Below, one piece after another: positions 1 to 10,153 of a DNA stretch of 64,000 nt. The stretch is from Anthostomella pinea (Eukaryota; Ascomycota; Sordariomycetes; Xylariales; Xylariaceae): the NCBI GenBank assembly GCA_963556695.1, contig CAUWAG010000003.1, positions 8,308,001-8,372,000 on the forward strand, read 5' to 3'. Position numbers and translations under genes: made by a program. The first letter of the stretch is position 1. Each line of letters begins with the position of its first letter. The notes beneath the pieces were generated by a model. That model did no database searches, was not told the DNA's origin, and worked only from the letters and a program-made list of their open reading frames with translations.

Positions 1-1398
1 ACCTTCGATCTGCTAGATGGTCCAAGGGGGCAGGCGCCGGAGCTAGCTACGGTCCCAGAAGGCCACCCATCTGGAGCCAGCAGGAAGGGGGCTTCATAGA
101 GGAGTTTCGGGATATCACAAGCGGCGGCGGGTAACAAGACGTGACCGCAACACAGCACCCAAATAAAACCACCCACACCCTCATCTGGTCCCGAAATGAC
201 GTCTACCAGACACGAGCCCAGCACGGGAAAGCAAGCTCCCATGCCATGCCATGGCTCCAGGACTGGCTAGACGCCAGGTACGAGAGACACGCGTAAGCGC
301 GAGCGTGGAGATGGTGTGGGCGGTTCGCACGAGGATTGGCAGCTCGCGAGGACCGAATTGGAGGGCAAAGATGCGTCTGCGTGTTCTCATTCGCCGGCGA
401 GCTCCTGTGATTCCTATGATTTCCTGGGTGAGCTCTTTACGGAATTGGGAAATTGGTGGAGCTGTCTGGACATGCTCTGTTTGTTGATCTTGCTGTGAAC
501 TGGAGATGAATTGGCTAATGAGATGCGACGGTGTCATTCAATGGAGTGGTAGTGATGAGCGTGACGAGGTATCACGCACGATGAGGACAAGGCTGAGATT
601 ACCTAGCTAGGTATGTAGGTAGCAGTATGACGACAGAAAGCTTCTAGTATCATGCCGGGCATGATGAAAAGCGTTGAAATATTATCGTCGTGGCGCGTGC
701 CGGGCAGCAAGGCCCACTGCGTGTTCTCGTGACGACGTAAGGCTTGGAAGTCTCCTCGATGTGTTACGAGCGGACATCGTCAGATGATCACGTTGATCCC
801 GGCGACACCTCAATACACTGCATAATGAGGCCGAATGATGTGCAGCACGGAAGAATATCTTGCATGTTCACTTCAAGAGGTGAGGCGATGCCGGCCAGAC
901 CCAGGTGGTACGTACTGTCATCGAGCGACGGACAGCAGGACAAGTCGATACAGTAGTAAGGTGTGCCGCCGCGATGTGACTCGTGCCCGGATTGATGCGT
1001 AGTGCGCCGTAATGTTTCAATGCCATCTCACCACATCCTGGTCCGGCTCCCCACTTGGGATCCCAGCATGCCTTCAGATCAGGACTCACAGCACTTGCAG
1101 GCCTTGCTGCTTGGGCTTTCCCCTCTGGTCCGTCGGGCTCTGCATGTCAGCAAGCAACCGTGGCAGTCTGACAGTACATGCCGGCATAGTCATGCACTGT
1201 ATGTGTATCAATCTGGCACTTGCGCCGAGACGTGTTGGAACCGTGAACGCATCATTCTGACGGTGAGCGCGAAGCGAGGATGAGGAGGAGGAGGCGGCGG
1301 GGAAGGCTCTCGCGGGCATGACATCCGGCTCAACTAAGGCAACGCTGCGAATATCGAAAAGTCGGTGTAACCAATCTTGCATCAACGCTTACTGTCTT

Positions 1399-1413
1399 GT
1401 CTGTCTGTCTGTC
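1399..1413. repeat. GTCT microsatellite
   Basis: Tandem GTCT units in non-coding DNA. Too short to mean much beyond replication slippage. Confidence 0.8.
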
Positions 1414-1985
1414 CAAGACGGCAGCCTGGATGTAAACCTGCTGCTGCACTTAGCCGTTGGCGATGTCGAGAGACGTCAAGGGTAGGTTTCGGACCGTTCA
1501 TGTTTGATGCAAAGACAGCACGCCGCGACTGCGTGACTCATCATCAGTCAGGTTACTGGCTACCAAGTTCGATCTGTCAGTCTGTCAGATACTCTGGTCA
1601 GTGGTCGTGGCCGTTGACATCTGAGTTGTGAGGTGCTCCTGTGAATGGTCGGAAATTCGACAAGGCCATGGATGGCGATGAATTATGTGACTGGTCCATT
1701 ATTGTTTCCATATCCCTTGATTCCTGCCAATGGTCACTCTTTCGGTCTGAGCTCTGACTGCTCTGACAGGATTCCGCAAGCAGTACCGTTGTCCCCTGCT
1801 CTCTGATTGGGTCGCTGAACGAGGTCCAGACGGACGGGCACAGCCTCTCCGCAGCGCATAAGAACTCGAATGTCTTGACTCCAATGCTGTCCGGACCGAG
1901 GGATCACAGGGTCCTCTGATCTGCGCCTGTGTATGAAGTGCTTAGCAGACGGGAGGCAAAACGGTCTTATTATGGTGCTGGATTT

Positions 1986-2006
1986 GCAACTCGCAACTCG
2001 CAACTC
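1986..2006. repeat. Three tandem GCAACTC units
   Basis: Three exact 7-bp copies in a non-coding stretch. Confidence 0.85.
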
Positions 2007-4234
2007 GACACTTGTTCATCAAGTCGTCGCGTCGTGGGGTTTCGACTTCGCATCGCATCTCTGATTTCGACGCGACGGAGCCTCGAGCATGTCGTCATGT
2101 GGCCCTGTTGGCCTGCTCTGCTACTGTCGATCTGGACAGCACTGCGAATCCAGATTTGGGGGAGCACACCTGCCACATCAACCTGCTCCAGGTTGGGCCT
2201 CGGGAGAGTAACGTTGGTGCCACATTCCGCGATCCTCATGATCATGCACACGAGTCGGTAGCCGCCGAGGTTCCTCTTGCAGTAATTCCCATAATCAAAG
2301 AGAGATTGCAATTCATGAATCGAGGGCGGGGAAGAGGCAAGGGCAGCAGGGGAGCAGGCATAGGGCTAGCCGCTTGACTGTGCCGTCCTTGGAAAGCCAA
2401 CCCCGACAATATTGAATAATACCCAACCCCCGCCGAATATCACGCAAAGGCCGAGATCACACTGCACAGAAGCCCGCGAGAAGCCCGCGAGAAGTGTCTG
2501 GATGCGACACTGTGCCGTGCTCACTGTACGAAGTTGCCTTCTGTGTGCTGGAGGGGGGCTGAAGAGCCCTCCAGCCACCAACCTCGATCCTGCAGAAGCA
2601 TTTCACCAACCAATGGCAATGTCCACTCCGGTGACAGGGTCATCGGCATTGATTGTGATATCGGTGCAGCAGTTGCAGACAGTAATGTAGCATCTTGGTC
2701 ATATTAATGTCCGGGTTGTCTGCACTGGCAAACAAGAGCAAACACCAAGAAGGCAAGAAGTGCAATCTCAAAGTGGACGGCGCTGAAGAGATGATTGTCG
2801 GTGTTCAGTGGTTTCTGCAGTGGCAGAGAGAGACAGATAGGGAAAAGAAGAGAGACCAAGCTTGGAACCAACCAGCCCAGCCTGCCAGCCAACCAGCCGG
2901 GTGGGAAGCAGAAGATATCGCCACATTGAGCAAGTGGAGCTGGCACTTGAAAAGACCAGGGTGTTCTGGGTGTTGGTAACAGCGGCGACCGAGCTGCTTT
3001 GTACTTCCGGTCATGATGGGGAGCACCAGTCTACTGCATCTTGTCTTGAGCTGGCGAAGTAGGCATATAGCGAAAATCATATGCAATGGATTGATGGACT
3101 GAGGGACGGCAGCAAGAGAGGTAGCTAGGACCGTGGCAGTAGGGAATCTGCAAATCTTGGAAGTATGGGTGTATGTTGCTGGCAAAAAGCAGGCTACATA
3201 ATGATTTGTACGATATTGCCTGTGGTCAGCCAGCATTACAGCGGTGAAGAGCGCTGGAATAACCGCCTATCAATGTTCACGTGGCTGCAATTCATCTTGT
3301 GCTGAGGTAGGTACGTCAGCTGATGGAGCTTAGGTCATCACTCCCGAGGTCATCACAGGCAGGCTGGCAGCACGGAGCACGGAGCTTGGCCACTGTGCTG
3401 CGGACTGGCTGGCCTGCTGGCTGGAGCCCACCTGTACCCATCGAAGATTTCCAACGGCCCCATTAAATGATTAAAGCGCCTCGCCGCTACCGCCCCTCTT
3501 GCCCTCTGCCCCCCTCTGGGTCTCTGACGCCCCCCTCGGTCCCTCCTTCCTCGCTTTTTACTCGCTTCTGCCCATTTCTCACCAATCAATCCATCGATTC
3601 CATCCTCGGTCCACCACTCACAACTCTTCATCGAATCAATTCCTTTCATCCAACAAGAAAGAGCGCCGAGGGAATCAATCCCCAAAGTCTCTTTTCTGAA
3701 ACTTAAGCCCTCGTCAAATCACAGCGAGCCGTCAACGTCTGTTCGTCGCCTAATTTATCCGCCCCGTCTGCATCCATTCACTATCTGACCGCGACAGTAG
3801 GAAGTTGGGACAACAGCCGCAGCCTGGCGCGCCAAAAAGCTCGGATCGTTATCAACAATCAGCATCAAGCATCAAGCATCAGCATCCATCAACGGCAGCA
3901 AGCAGCAGTATAGGTACCGTTCATCAGTGAATGTGTATATGCGCCTACATGATCTGATCTGATCTCATCAGACCAAATCGCGTCAGAGGTAAAGACGAGT
4001 CAAGTTGCACCAGGGTTCACAAGTCAGCCATTTTTTATCGAAACTCCCTGCCTTGCAAAAAACGCACAACTCAACCTCTCACTTTTATGCGACGCGTGCC
4101 TGCGACCTCACCGCACTCCCACCACCCAAACCCTTTCTCAACTGGCACTTGAAACAATTCTCGCGGAGACAATCGTAGAGGTACGGCGCGTTACACTTGT
4201 TCTCTTTAACTTCAACATTCATCGCGCAACCTCA

Positions 4235-4272
4235 CGTGTCTTTGTTCCCCTCCCGTGTCTTTGTTCCCCTCC
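4235..4272. repeat. Two tandem 19-bp units in hapB leader
   Basis: Two exact copies of a 19-bp unit (CGTGTCTTTGTTCCCCTCC) lie head to tail. The first overlaps a CACGTG box at 4233-4238. The pyrimidine-rich unit is within the presumed transcribed leader or core promoter of hapB. Confidence 0.85.
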
Positions 4273-6029
4273 CGTCTCTTCCTTTGACGTGGTACTGAAC
4301 GGGGTGCCAGGACGAAACAGATCCAGCCAGTCAGCGACCCAGCGCAAAAAAGGCAGCAGGAAATCCACTTCCCACCAGCAAATCAACAAGCTCTCTTACG
4401 CCCGCTGAATATCGACCCCTTCGCGACAAGCGAAAGAGACCTATCATCGTCGCCAGGTCCAACCTCATTACCATAATTGGTTCTACCTGCCATCAGGTGA
4501 TTAGGATTGTCTGCGGACGACAATTACCTTAAAGAAGCCTGCATCTGTTAATCAGATCCATCGCAGCGCTTTCGTCTTTCGTCGGTGCTCCTCGACTGAC
4601 GCGCGACATTTTCCTCTGGTAAGTTTACCAGCGCATTACATCGACCTGCACGCCCAACTCCCCAACTCCCCATCCCCCCGAACCACCACACCCCGGCATA
4701 TACGTACCGCCAGCTATCCCCATTACCGTATCGGCGTCGTCACGGCCTTACCGCAGGCTGTACATTACTATGTGAGATGTGGCTAGCTGCCATATATGCT
4801 ACCACCATCTGCCGCATCAACCAACAGACACAGATGACCTAGCGATTTGTCTGATTTGACTATACTCCCCTGCTTTCCAATCTTCGCAGTTGCTGGCGTC
4901 CCAAGCTGATGGCCTGCTAACGTCAATCATAAAGAAGGGCCCAGTTCCGTCAGTTCGGCAACCCTGTGCAGGAAACCCAAGCACTCGGGATCTCGTCAAA
5001 AAGAGGTACGCATATGCCCCCTACTACTCCTCACATCCACACCCACCACACCTCCCAAACTGCTTCCGTCCTCCCATCTGCCCGTTTGCAACGATACATT
5101 CACACACTACTCCGTCACCCCACCATCTTGCTTTTCGCCCACTACGGCAAGAGGGGTGATCGGTGCACCCTCTTCTAGTCGCAAACTCGTCCACCCAGGG
5201 CACCAACTATCCGTTCTTGCGCAACTCGCCTCGGCCCTTTCCCTTTTCCCTCGTGGTCTCTCTTACTCACGCACACCTACTTCCCGCCTTTGGTGCTTTG
5301 GTGTGGCTAGTGCTCCACCACCACCTCACCATCTCGCCCCAGACGAGCTGCCCATACGTTGCCTCGCATGTGTCTGAGAACTGCATATGCTTCTTGGCCA
5401 TTGCCCATGCCGCAGCCTTGAAATGTCTCGTCACCTCATCTGGGATTCAGACAGTCCGGCTCTGGCCATGTCGTCAGACACATTTGGCAAGGTCTAGCTG
5501 GCATCGAGCAGGCCTCGCCCTGCGCCACCGCTGGACGACAAGTTGGGTCTCTTCTTGTCGCTGAGGTGCTTGACAGGGTGGGGCCTGCTTCCTGCATATT
5601 CCGTCATGCATGCCAGCGCATCAAGTGGTGGCCCAGCACGAAAAACGAGGACGCCTGCTCACCCCTCCACCCCCTCACATCATCCGAGCTCCTTCATATA
5701 TACTAAGGATAGCAAGTCTAATGCTTTGGTTGGATAGATCTCCACACTCGAATAGCCCTTTCGAATAGCTCTGGGGAAGAAGATCTCGCGAGCTGTTTCG
5801 CCAGGTTACCGCTCTCGCATAATCATTGCTACAGGCCCGTCTCCAGCACTGCACTGGATAGCCTCACGCCGTCTCCCACATCTCACGTGGTCGTTCAGTC
5901 CCGCTTTCACCAGAGGATCTGAACCACCCTGAAATCCGCCCCGCGACCTACATTCGTCTTGCATATGCCGTGTTGCGGCCACTTGCGTGCACCTACCACA
6001 TCATCCAGTGCCAACTCATCCACGCATAT

Positions 6030-6041
6030 CCAATAGATTGG
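6030..6041. promoter_or_regulatory. Inverted pair of CCAAT boxes upstream of hapB
   Basis: CCAATAGATTGG contains CCAAT on the plus strand (6030-6034) and its complement ATTGG (6037-6041), two bases apart, about 300 bp before the hapB start codon. The CCAAT-binding complex that HapB helps form recognises this pentamer. Autoregulation of hapB is described in Aspergillus; that this site serves it is inference. Confidence 0.4.
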
Positions 6042-6343
6042 GTGCACAACCAGCCTACTCGCGGCTACCCAAGTGACGGAGCATCTCAACGCGTGTGCCC
6101 AACTGCGGCCAGCCATCCAGCCTTCTATCTCTAGACATCAGGCCGGCTTAGTACAGCCCTTGCAAGGTCTCAATTACGAGCCTTGAAAGGATAGTAGATC
6201 TTGAACCTCGACGCCTTCAGTCGGACTCCGAATTACATTGTTGGACCCAGACGTGTTGTCTCTGTTCCGACTCGCGATAAGAGACGTATCAGCTTTCGGT
6301 ACCACAACATCCACGCCGCCCCGTGCGCTTTCCGGTTCCAATA

Positions 6344-7285
6344 ATGATGGACTACGCGCAATATCAGCAACCTCCACCGTCGGCGCACTCTGGTTACACG
6401 AGTTCTGGCGCTGGGAATAACATCACCTCTCCCACGAGTCACAGCATACACCAGCACAACGTCCAGACCTCGCCAATTCTGCCCTCGCAACATCAATCTT
6501 CGGCGCCCGGACAAGGACACAACATGTACCAGACGCAGTATGGCGTGCCCCAGCAGGGCATGCACTATGGCGTACCTCAGATCCAGGCCGCTGCCATGGC
6601 TGCGACCGCCGCTGCAGCCGGTGGAACCGGCTATCAAGGATATATGCCCTCGGATCCAAGCCTCTCGCAGAGCTCGCCGAGGATGGCATCCGGGGCCAAG
6701 AAGGATTCCCGGGATCCCCGTTCACCTCAGCAGATGAACGTCAACCAATTGCCCGGCCGGCGCATGAGCCAGGTTACCAGCCCTGGAGTCCCGAATGCAC
6801 CTATGATGAGCCACAACGGCCCTCGCTCGGCCGTCGCACCTCCCCCGATGCCCCCGGCACAATCCATGCAGCAGCCACAGTCACCAGAGATGACAGCGGG
6901 CGTGGAAGAGTCGCCCCTATATGTCAATGCGAAACAGTTCCACCGCATCTTGAAGAGACGTGTCGCACGACAGCGGCTTGAAGAGGCGCTGCGCCTCACC
7001 AGCAAGGGTCGCAAGCCGTATCTGCACGAATCGCGACATAATCACGCAATGCGACGTCCCCGGGGCCCTGGTGGACGGTTCTTGACCGCCGAAGAAGTAG
7101 CAGAGATCGAACGAACGAAGGGCTCAGGCGACGACAAGGATAGCAGTCCCATCGAACCGCCGCCCAACAAGGCCGGTTCGAAGAGGAAGTCTCAATCACA
7201 TGCCGCTGCGTCCAATAAAAAGGCGAAAATTGAGCCGCGCAGCCCCGACGAAGATGAAGACGATGACGCCGAGGACGATAGCTAA
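6344..7285 (+). CDS. hapB: CCAAT-binding complex subunit HapB (NF-YA/HAP2)
   Basis: Subunit of the heterotrimeric CCAAT-binding factor (HapB/C/E; NF-Y), a nuclear regulator of many genes including respiratory and iron-responsive ones. Single exon, 313 aa from the ATG at 6344; a second ATG follows directly (Met-Met-Asp-Tyr). The NF-YA core spans about residues 189-252: [18 protein letters not shown] is the helix that docks on HapC/HapE, and [19 protein letters not shown] is the DNA-contacting helix. The N-terminal part is rich in Gln, Pro and Ser, as expected for an activation region. After the core come a KRK...NKKAK basic stretch (probable nuclear signal) and an acidic tail. No intron is needed. 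The start fits the family style; the codons before it look non-coding. Confidence 0.95.
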   Translation: MMDYAQYQQPPPSAHSGYTSSGAGNNITSPTSHSIHQHNVQTSPILPSQHQSSAPGQGHNMYQTQYGVPQQGMHYGVPQIQAAAMAATAAAAGGTGYQGYMPSDPSLSQSSPRMASGAKKDSRDPRSPQQMNVNQLPGRRMSQVTSPGVPNAPMMSHNGPRSAVAPPPMPPAQSMQQPQSPEMTAGVEESPLYVNAKQFHRILKRRVARQRLEEALRLTSKGRKPYLHESRHNHAMRRPRGPGGRFLTAEEVAEIERTKGSGDDKDSSPIEPPPNKAGSKRKSQSHAAASNKKAKIEPRSPDEDEDDDAEDDS

Positions 7286-8367
7286 AACCTGCCGATCGGC
7301 ACACGCTATACTTTGTTTTGTAAGCTGTTATGACGTTACGACCACGACGATTCTCTCCCACCTATACCATTTCGTATGCGGTTCTCCTGCGTGGCAGGGG
7401 GACAGCATGGTAGGAGGTCATGCTGCACGATGGAGCGTTGAGTTTATACTGCTTTTCAAGGGGTTCATGGGCCAGAACAAGTTGGGTTTGACTGGTATAG
7501 GTCGGAGTGCTCGGAGGTTTTTAGTGGCACATCGGCGGGCGCCAGGACACTCGCTCTCGAAGGTGTTTTGTTAAACATTTTCTCCATCGCCCGCGCGATA
7601 CTTTTCTCTTATTTCCCCTTTCAATGTCGGATGCATATGCGGGAACTCGGTGGGATGGGCCATAGGGTACTCAGGTGGTGATAGCATGGATGAAACGAGT
7701 CGAACGGAAGGATACCCCCTACACTTTGCAGTTTCGGCAACACTTTGTTTTCCAATGCTTCGATTCAGTGTCCAACATGTTGGGGCAGGCAGGTCCGGCT
7801 ACCAAGATTATGCCGGTGGGCGAGAGGGCGAGAGGGCGTCGAGACGCAAACACACTGTGCGGAAAGAACAGAACACAGCAGACTTCAACAGGCTCATCCA
7901 AATTGGAAAGGAGGTTTGGTGCGCAACTAGTCTGTGCACCAGGATATCGAGGGTAGACTTTTCCAATGGTTGTCCGTCGCCGGATGTAGGAACAGATACG
8001 TACCAACACCAATCAATGACTTCCAATGCGTCTATAGTATTGTTATATCGAGAGAGAATCATGTGCGATGCGTATTGTAGAATGTTGAAAGCTAGAATGT
8101 TGAAAGCGACGCGTAGATCGGGAGGTAGTACCTAATAAAGGTTCAATGTTGTTGGTGGGCAGTTCCAAACATTGAAGGCGACGTCGATTGCCCCCGAGTG
8201 CCGCCCCAACGAGAAGAGCTCACGTGACAGGTGCCAAGGACAAGGCGAGACCCACTCTCGTAGCTAAGGTGCAGACAGACCAAGACACCAACCCATTCAA
8301 TTATCCAAGCGGCGCATCACGATCAACGAGCTTCTCCATCAACCTCAGACGCGTATCTGCTGGCACG
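7286..8367. other. hapB 3' region and lsm2 promoter
   Basis: No gene is supported. The first part is presumably hapB 3' UTR. A 14-bp unit (AGAATGTTGAAAGC) occurs twice around 8079-8107, and AATAAA lies at 8134-8139. The last 200 bp hold a TCACGTGAC box at 8220-8228 and should be the lsm2 promoter. Confidence 0.5.
8220..8228. promoter_or_regulatory. TCACGTGAC E-box upstream of lsm2
   Basis: An exact TCACGTGAC lies 140 bp before the lsm2 start codon. The same 9-mer is found upstream of apn1 (17586-17594). The core matches the Cbf1-type bHLH site of fungi; a role here is inferred. Confidence 0.45.
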
Positions 8368-9590
8368 ATGTTATTCTTCAGGTAAGCGCTCAATTCCCTA
8401 TCCTTCTCGATTTAAGTGGATCCTCTTGGTGGCGGCCGGGAATTGCGAAAACACAAGGGGCACACAAGGGCCGCAAGCCGAGAAGCCCACGAGCCTCGGT
8501 GTGCCTGCGTATATACATATGAGAAGAACGGAAGTCTGTTCGCATGTCACCTGACTATCCTCTCTTTATCCGATCATGGGTAGCTGGATTGCCGTCACAT
8601 GACGCTGCTGCGAGGCATGCTGTCTTGCTGTCCACCGTGGGGCGGGTCCTTGATGAGCTTGAATATACCACTCGCTGGATACTTACTGCCTATGTACATT
8701 CTGAGGATCGCAACACCAGCCCGGCGGCCTCCACTGCTTCATCATCCCCTCATCTAACAAGCCCCCGACTCGGAAGCTCTTTGTATACCCCCCCATCATC
8801 AATTCGCATCAAGCAATTCTGTCGCCGCCACATGGTCAAAGCCAAGCTGTATCCAAGAAAGAAAACCCAAGCAGAAGGGAGAAGAGAAGAGGGCCATAGC
8901 TAACATCCCACGCGCCAATGACAGCTTCTTCAAGACCCTGATCGACCACGAGGTGACGGTCGAGCTCAAGAACGACATCCAGATCCGTGGCACGCTCAAG
9001 AGCGTCGACCAGTACCTCAACATCAAGCTGGACGAGATCCAGGTCGTCGAGGAGATCAAGTACCCGCACCTAGTAAGTCACACAGTCCTCGCGTATCCGG
9101 TGTTATCTTGCCCTGATGTGTGCCCCTTCCTTGCCTACTATCTGTCTGTCCACTCATTCAGCCATCTATCTATCTGGCTGTTACTGCACCTGTGCCATTC
9201 TCGCTGCAGTGTGGATGGAAACGGTCGAGGAAGAAACAGTGCTCACGCGTGGGAAAGACGTGTCCTGAATTTACTATCTATCGCTCACGCTCGAAACCAC
9301 AGAGCTCCGTCAAGAACGTCTTTATCCGCGGCTCGGTCGTGAGATATGTCCACCTGCCCGCCAATGCCGTAGACATAGCGCTCCTGGAAGATGCTACACG
9401 AAGAGGTCAGTCTAGTCCGGTCCAGTCCCGCCCCTTCCAAACCTTCGCGGTCTCTCGCGTCCTAATCTTGATTTTCCTTTTTTCCCCTCACCTTCCTTCC
9501 ACTCGACTGAAGTCAAGACACACATGTTCGTGACCGGAAGGTTACTAACGTGGAGTAGAAGCCGCGAATCAAGCCGGGAAGGGGAAGTGA
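8368..9590 (+). CDS. lsm2: U6 snRNA-associated Sm-like protein LSm2
   Basis: Component of the LSm2-8 ring that binds the 3' end of U6 snRNA in the nucleus and of the LSm1-7 ring in mRNA decay. Four exons fit: 8368-8381, 8925-9072, 9303-9405 and 9559-9590, giving 98 aa against about 95 in the family. The first coding exon is only 14 nt (Met-Leu-Phe-Phe plus two bases), followed by a 543-nt intron ending after a GCTAAC branch site. The joined N-terminus, SFFKTLIDHEVTVELKN, is the LSm2 hallmark. Sm1 has GTLKSVDQYLNIKLDEI; Sm2 has VFIRGSVVRYVHLPA. The last exon encodes the short Ala/Gln/Lys tail. Branch points at 8899-8904 and 9544-9548 support the model; the third exon's acceptor is the least certain. 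It converges with pso2. Confidence 0.92.
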
Positions 9591-10153
9591 GCGAGAGGAC
9601 ATGGCGACAGGGACAGGACATGACAGTTGTGGAAAGCACAGTAGCGAAATGAAGCCGTCTGGTATCGTCCATCGTCAGCTACGGCATTAAAAGGCACATA
9701 ATCAGCCAGACATGAGCTCATGGGGGAAAACGGGCATCATTGACAGTGCAATGGATGTCAAGCACATGCAATGAGCCAGCGACCCGCAAAGCACGCGACA
9801 AGCAATGAAGAAAGATGAGAATAGTCTAGACATCCTTCAGTTAGGCACGAGGAATATGGCCCCCGTGAGGTCTAAATCCTGCCTGCACTACTGAATCTGA
9901 TGTGAATCTGATATCTGTCTTCCGTTCCGTCTACGCCAGGAAATGCCATGCCATGCCATGCGACGCCATTCTACGCCATGCGATGCGAATTCCAGGGCTG
10001 CGGCCGGCAGACCGGATGGTATACCAACAGCATGCCCTTTCCAAAGGGTATAGGGTATATGCCTAGGCCTAAGCCAACGGCAGCAATGCCAAAAATAACC
10101 TAAGTCCTAGGCCAATGCCAATGCCAATGCCAATGCCAAAGGGCAAGCAAGCC
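9591..10153. other. Convergent 3' region between lsm2 and pso2
   Basis: No gene. The stretch carries low-complexity DNA: ATGCC-type repeats at about 9943-9990 and a GCCAAT hexamer array at 10111-10138. Both genes must end transcription here. Confidence 0.6.
10111..10138. repeat. GCCAAT hexamer array
   Basis: Four exact GCCAAT units plus a partial one sit just past the pso2 stop codon. The units happen to contain CCAAT; their place behind two convergent genes makes a promoter role unlikely. Confidence 0.85.

Larger units (their letters stand above)
1..3450. other. Gene-free stretch at left edge
   Basis: I find no open frame with recognisable protein character on either strand. The longest frame, on the minus strand at 181-537, is rich in Arg and Ser with no family resemblance; it could be leader sequence or an exon of a gene beyond the edge, but nothing supports this. 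Small repeats are present: a GTCT run at 1399-1413 and three copies of GCAACTC at 1986-2006. The stretch may be the far upstream region of hapB. Confidence 0.5.
3450..6343 (+). promoter_or_regulatory. Promoter and long, probably intron-bearing 5' leader of hapB
   Basis: This stretch is rich in pyrimidine tracts, as in many fungal 5' leaders, and has no convincing long coding frame. Likely splice donors lie at about 4620 (CTCTG followed by GTAAGT) and about 5004 (AAGAG followed by GTACGC). A good acceptor ends at about 4889 (CTTCGCAG), so at least one leader intron of about 270 nt is likely. Several short upstream ATGs occur. A CACGTG box lies at 4233-4238, CCAAT at 3582-3586, and an inverted CCAAT pair at 6030-6041. 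Transcript ends and exact leader introns cannot be fixed from sequence alone. Confidence 0.45.

Noticed and set aside
181..537. 118-codon minus-strand frame near the left edge
   Set aside because: Arg/Ser-rich with no recognisable domain; no splice-joined partner visible. Kept only as a note in the gene-free stretch.
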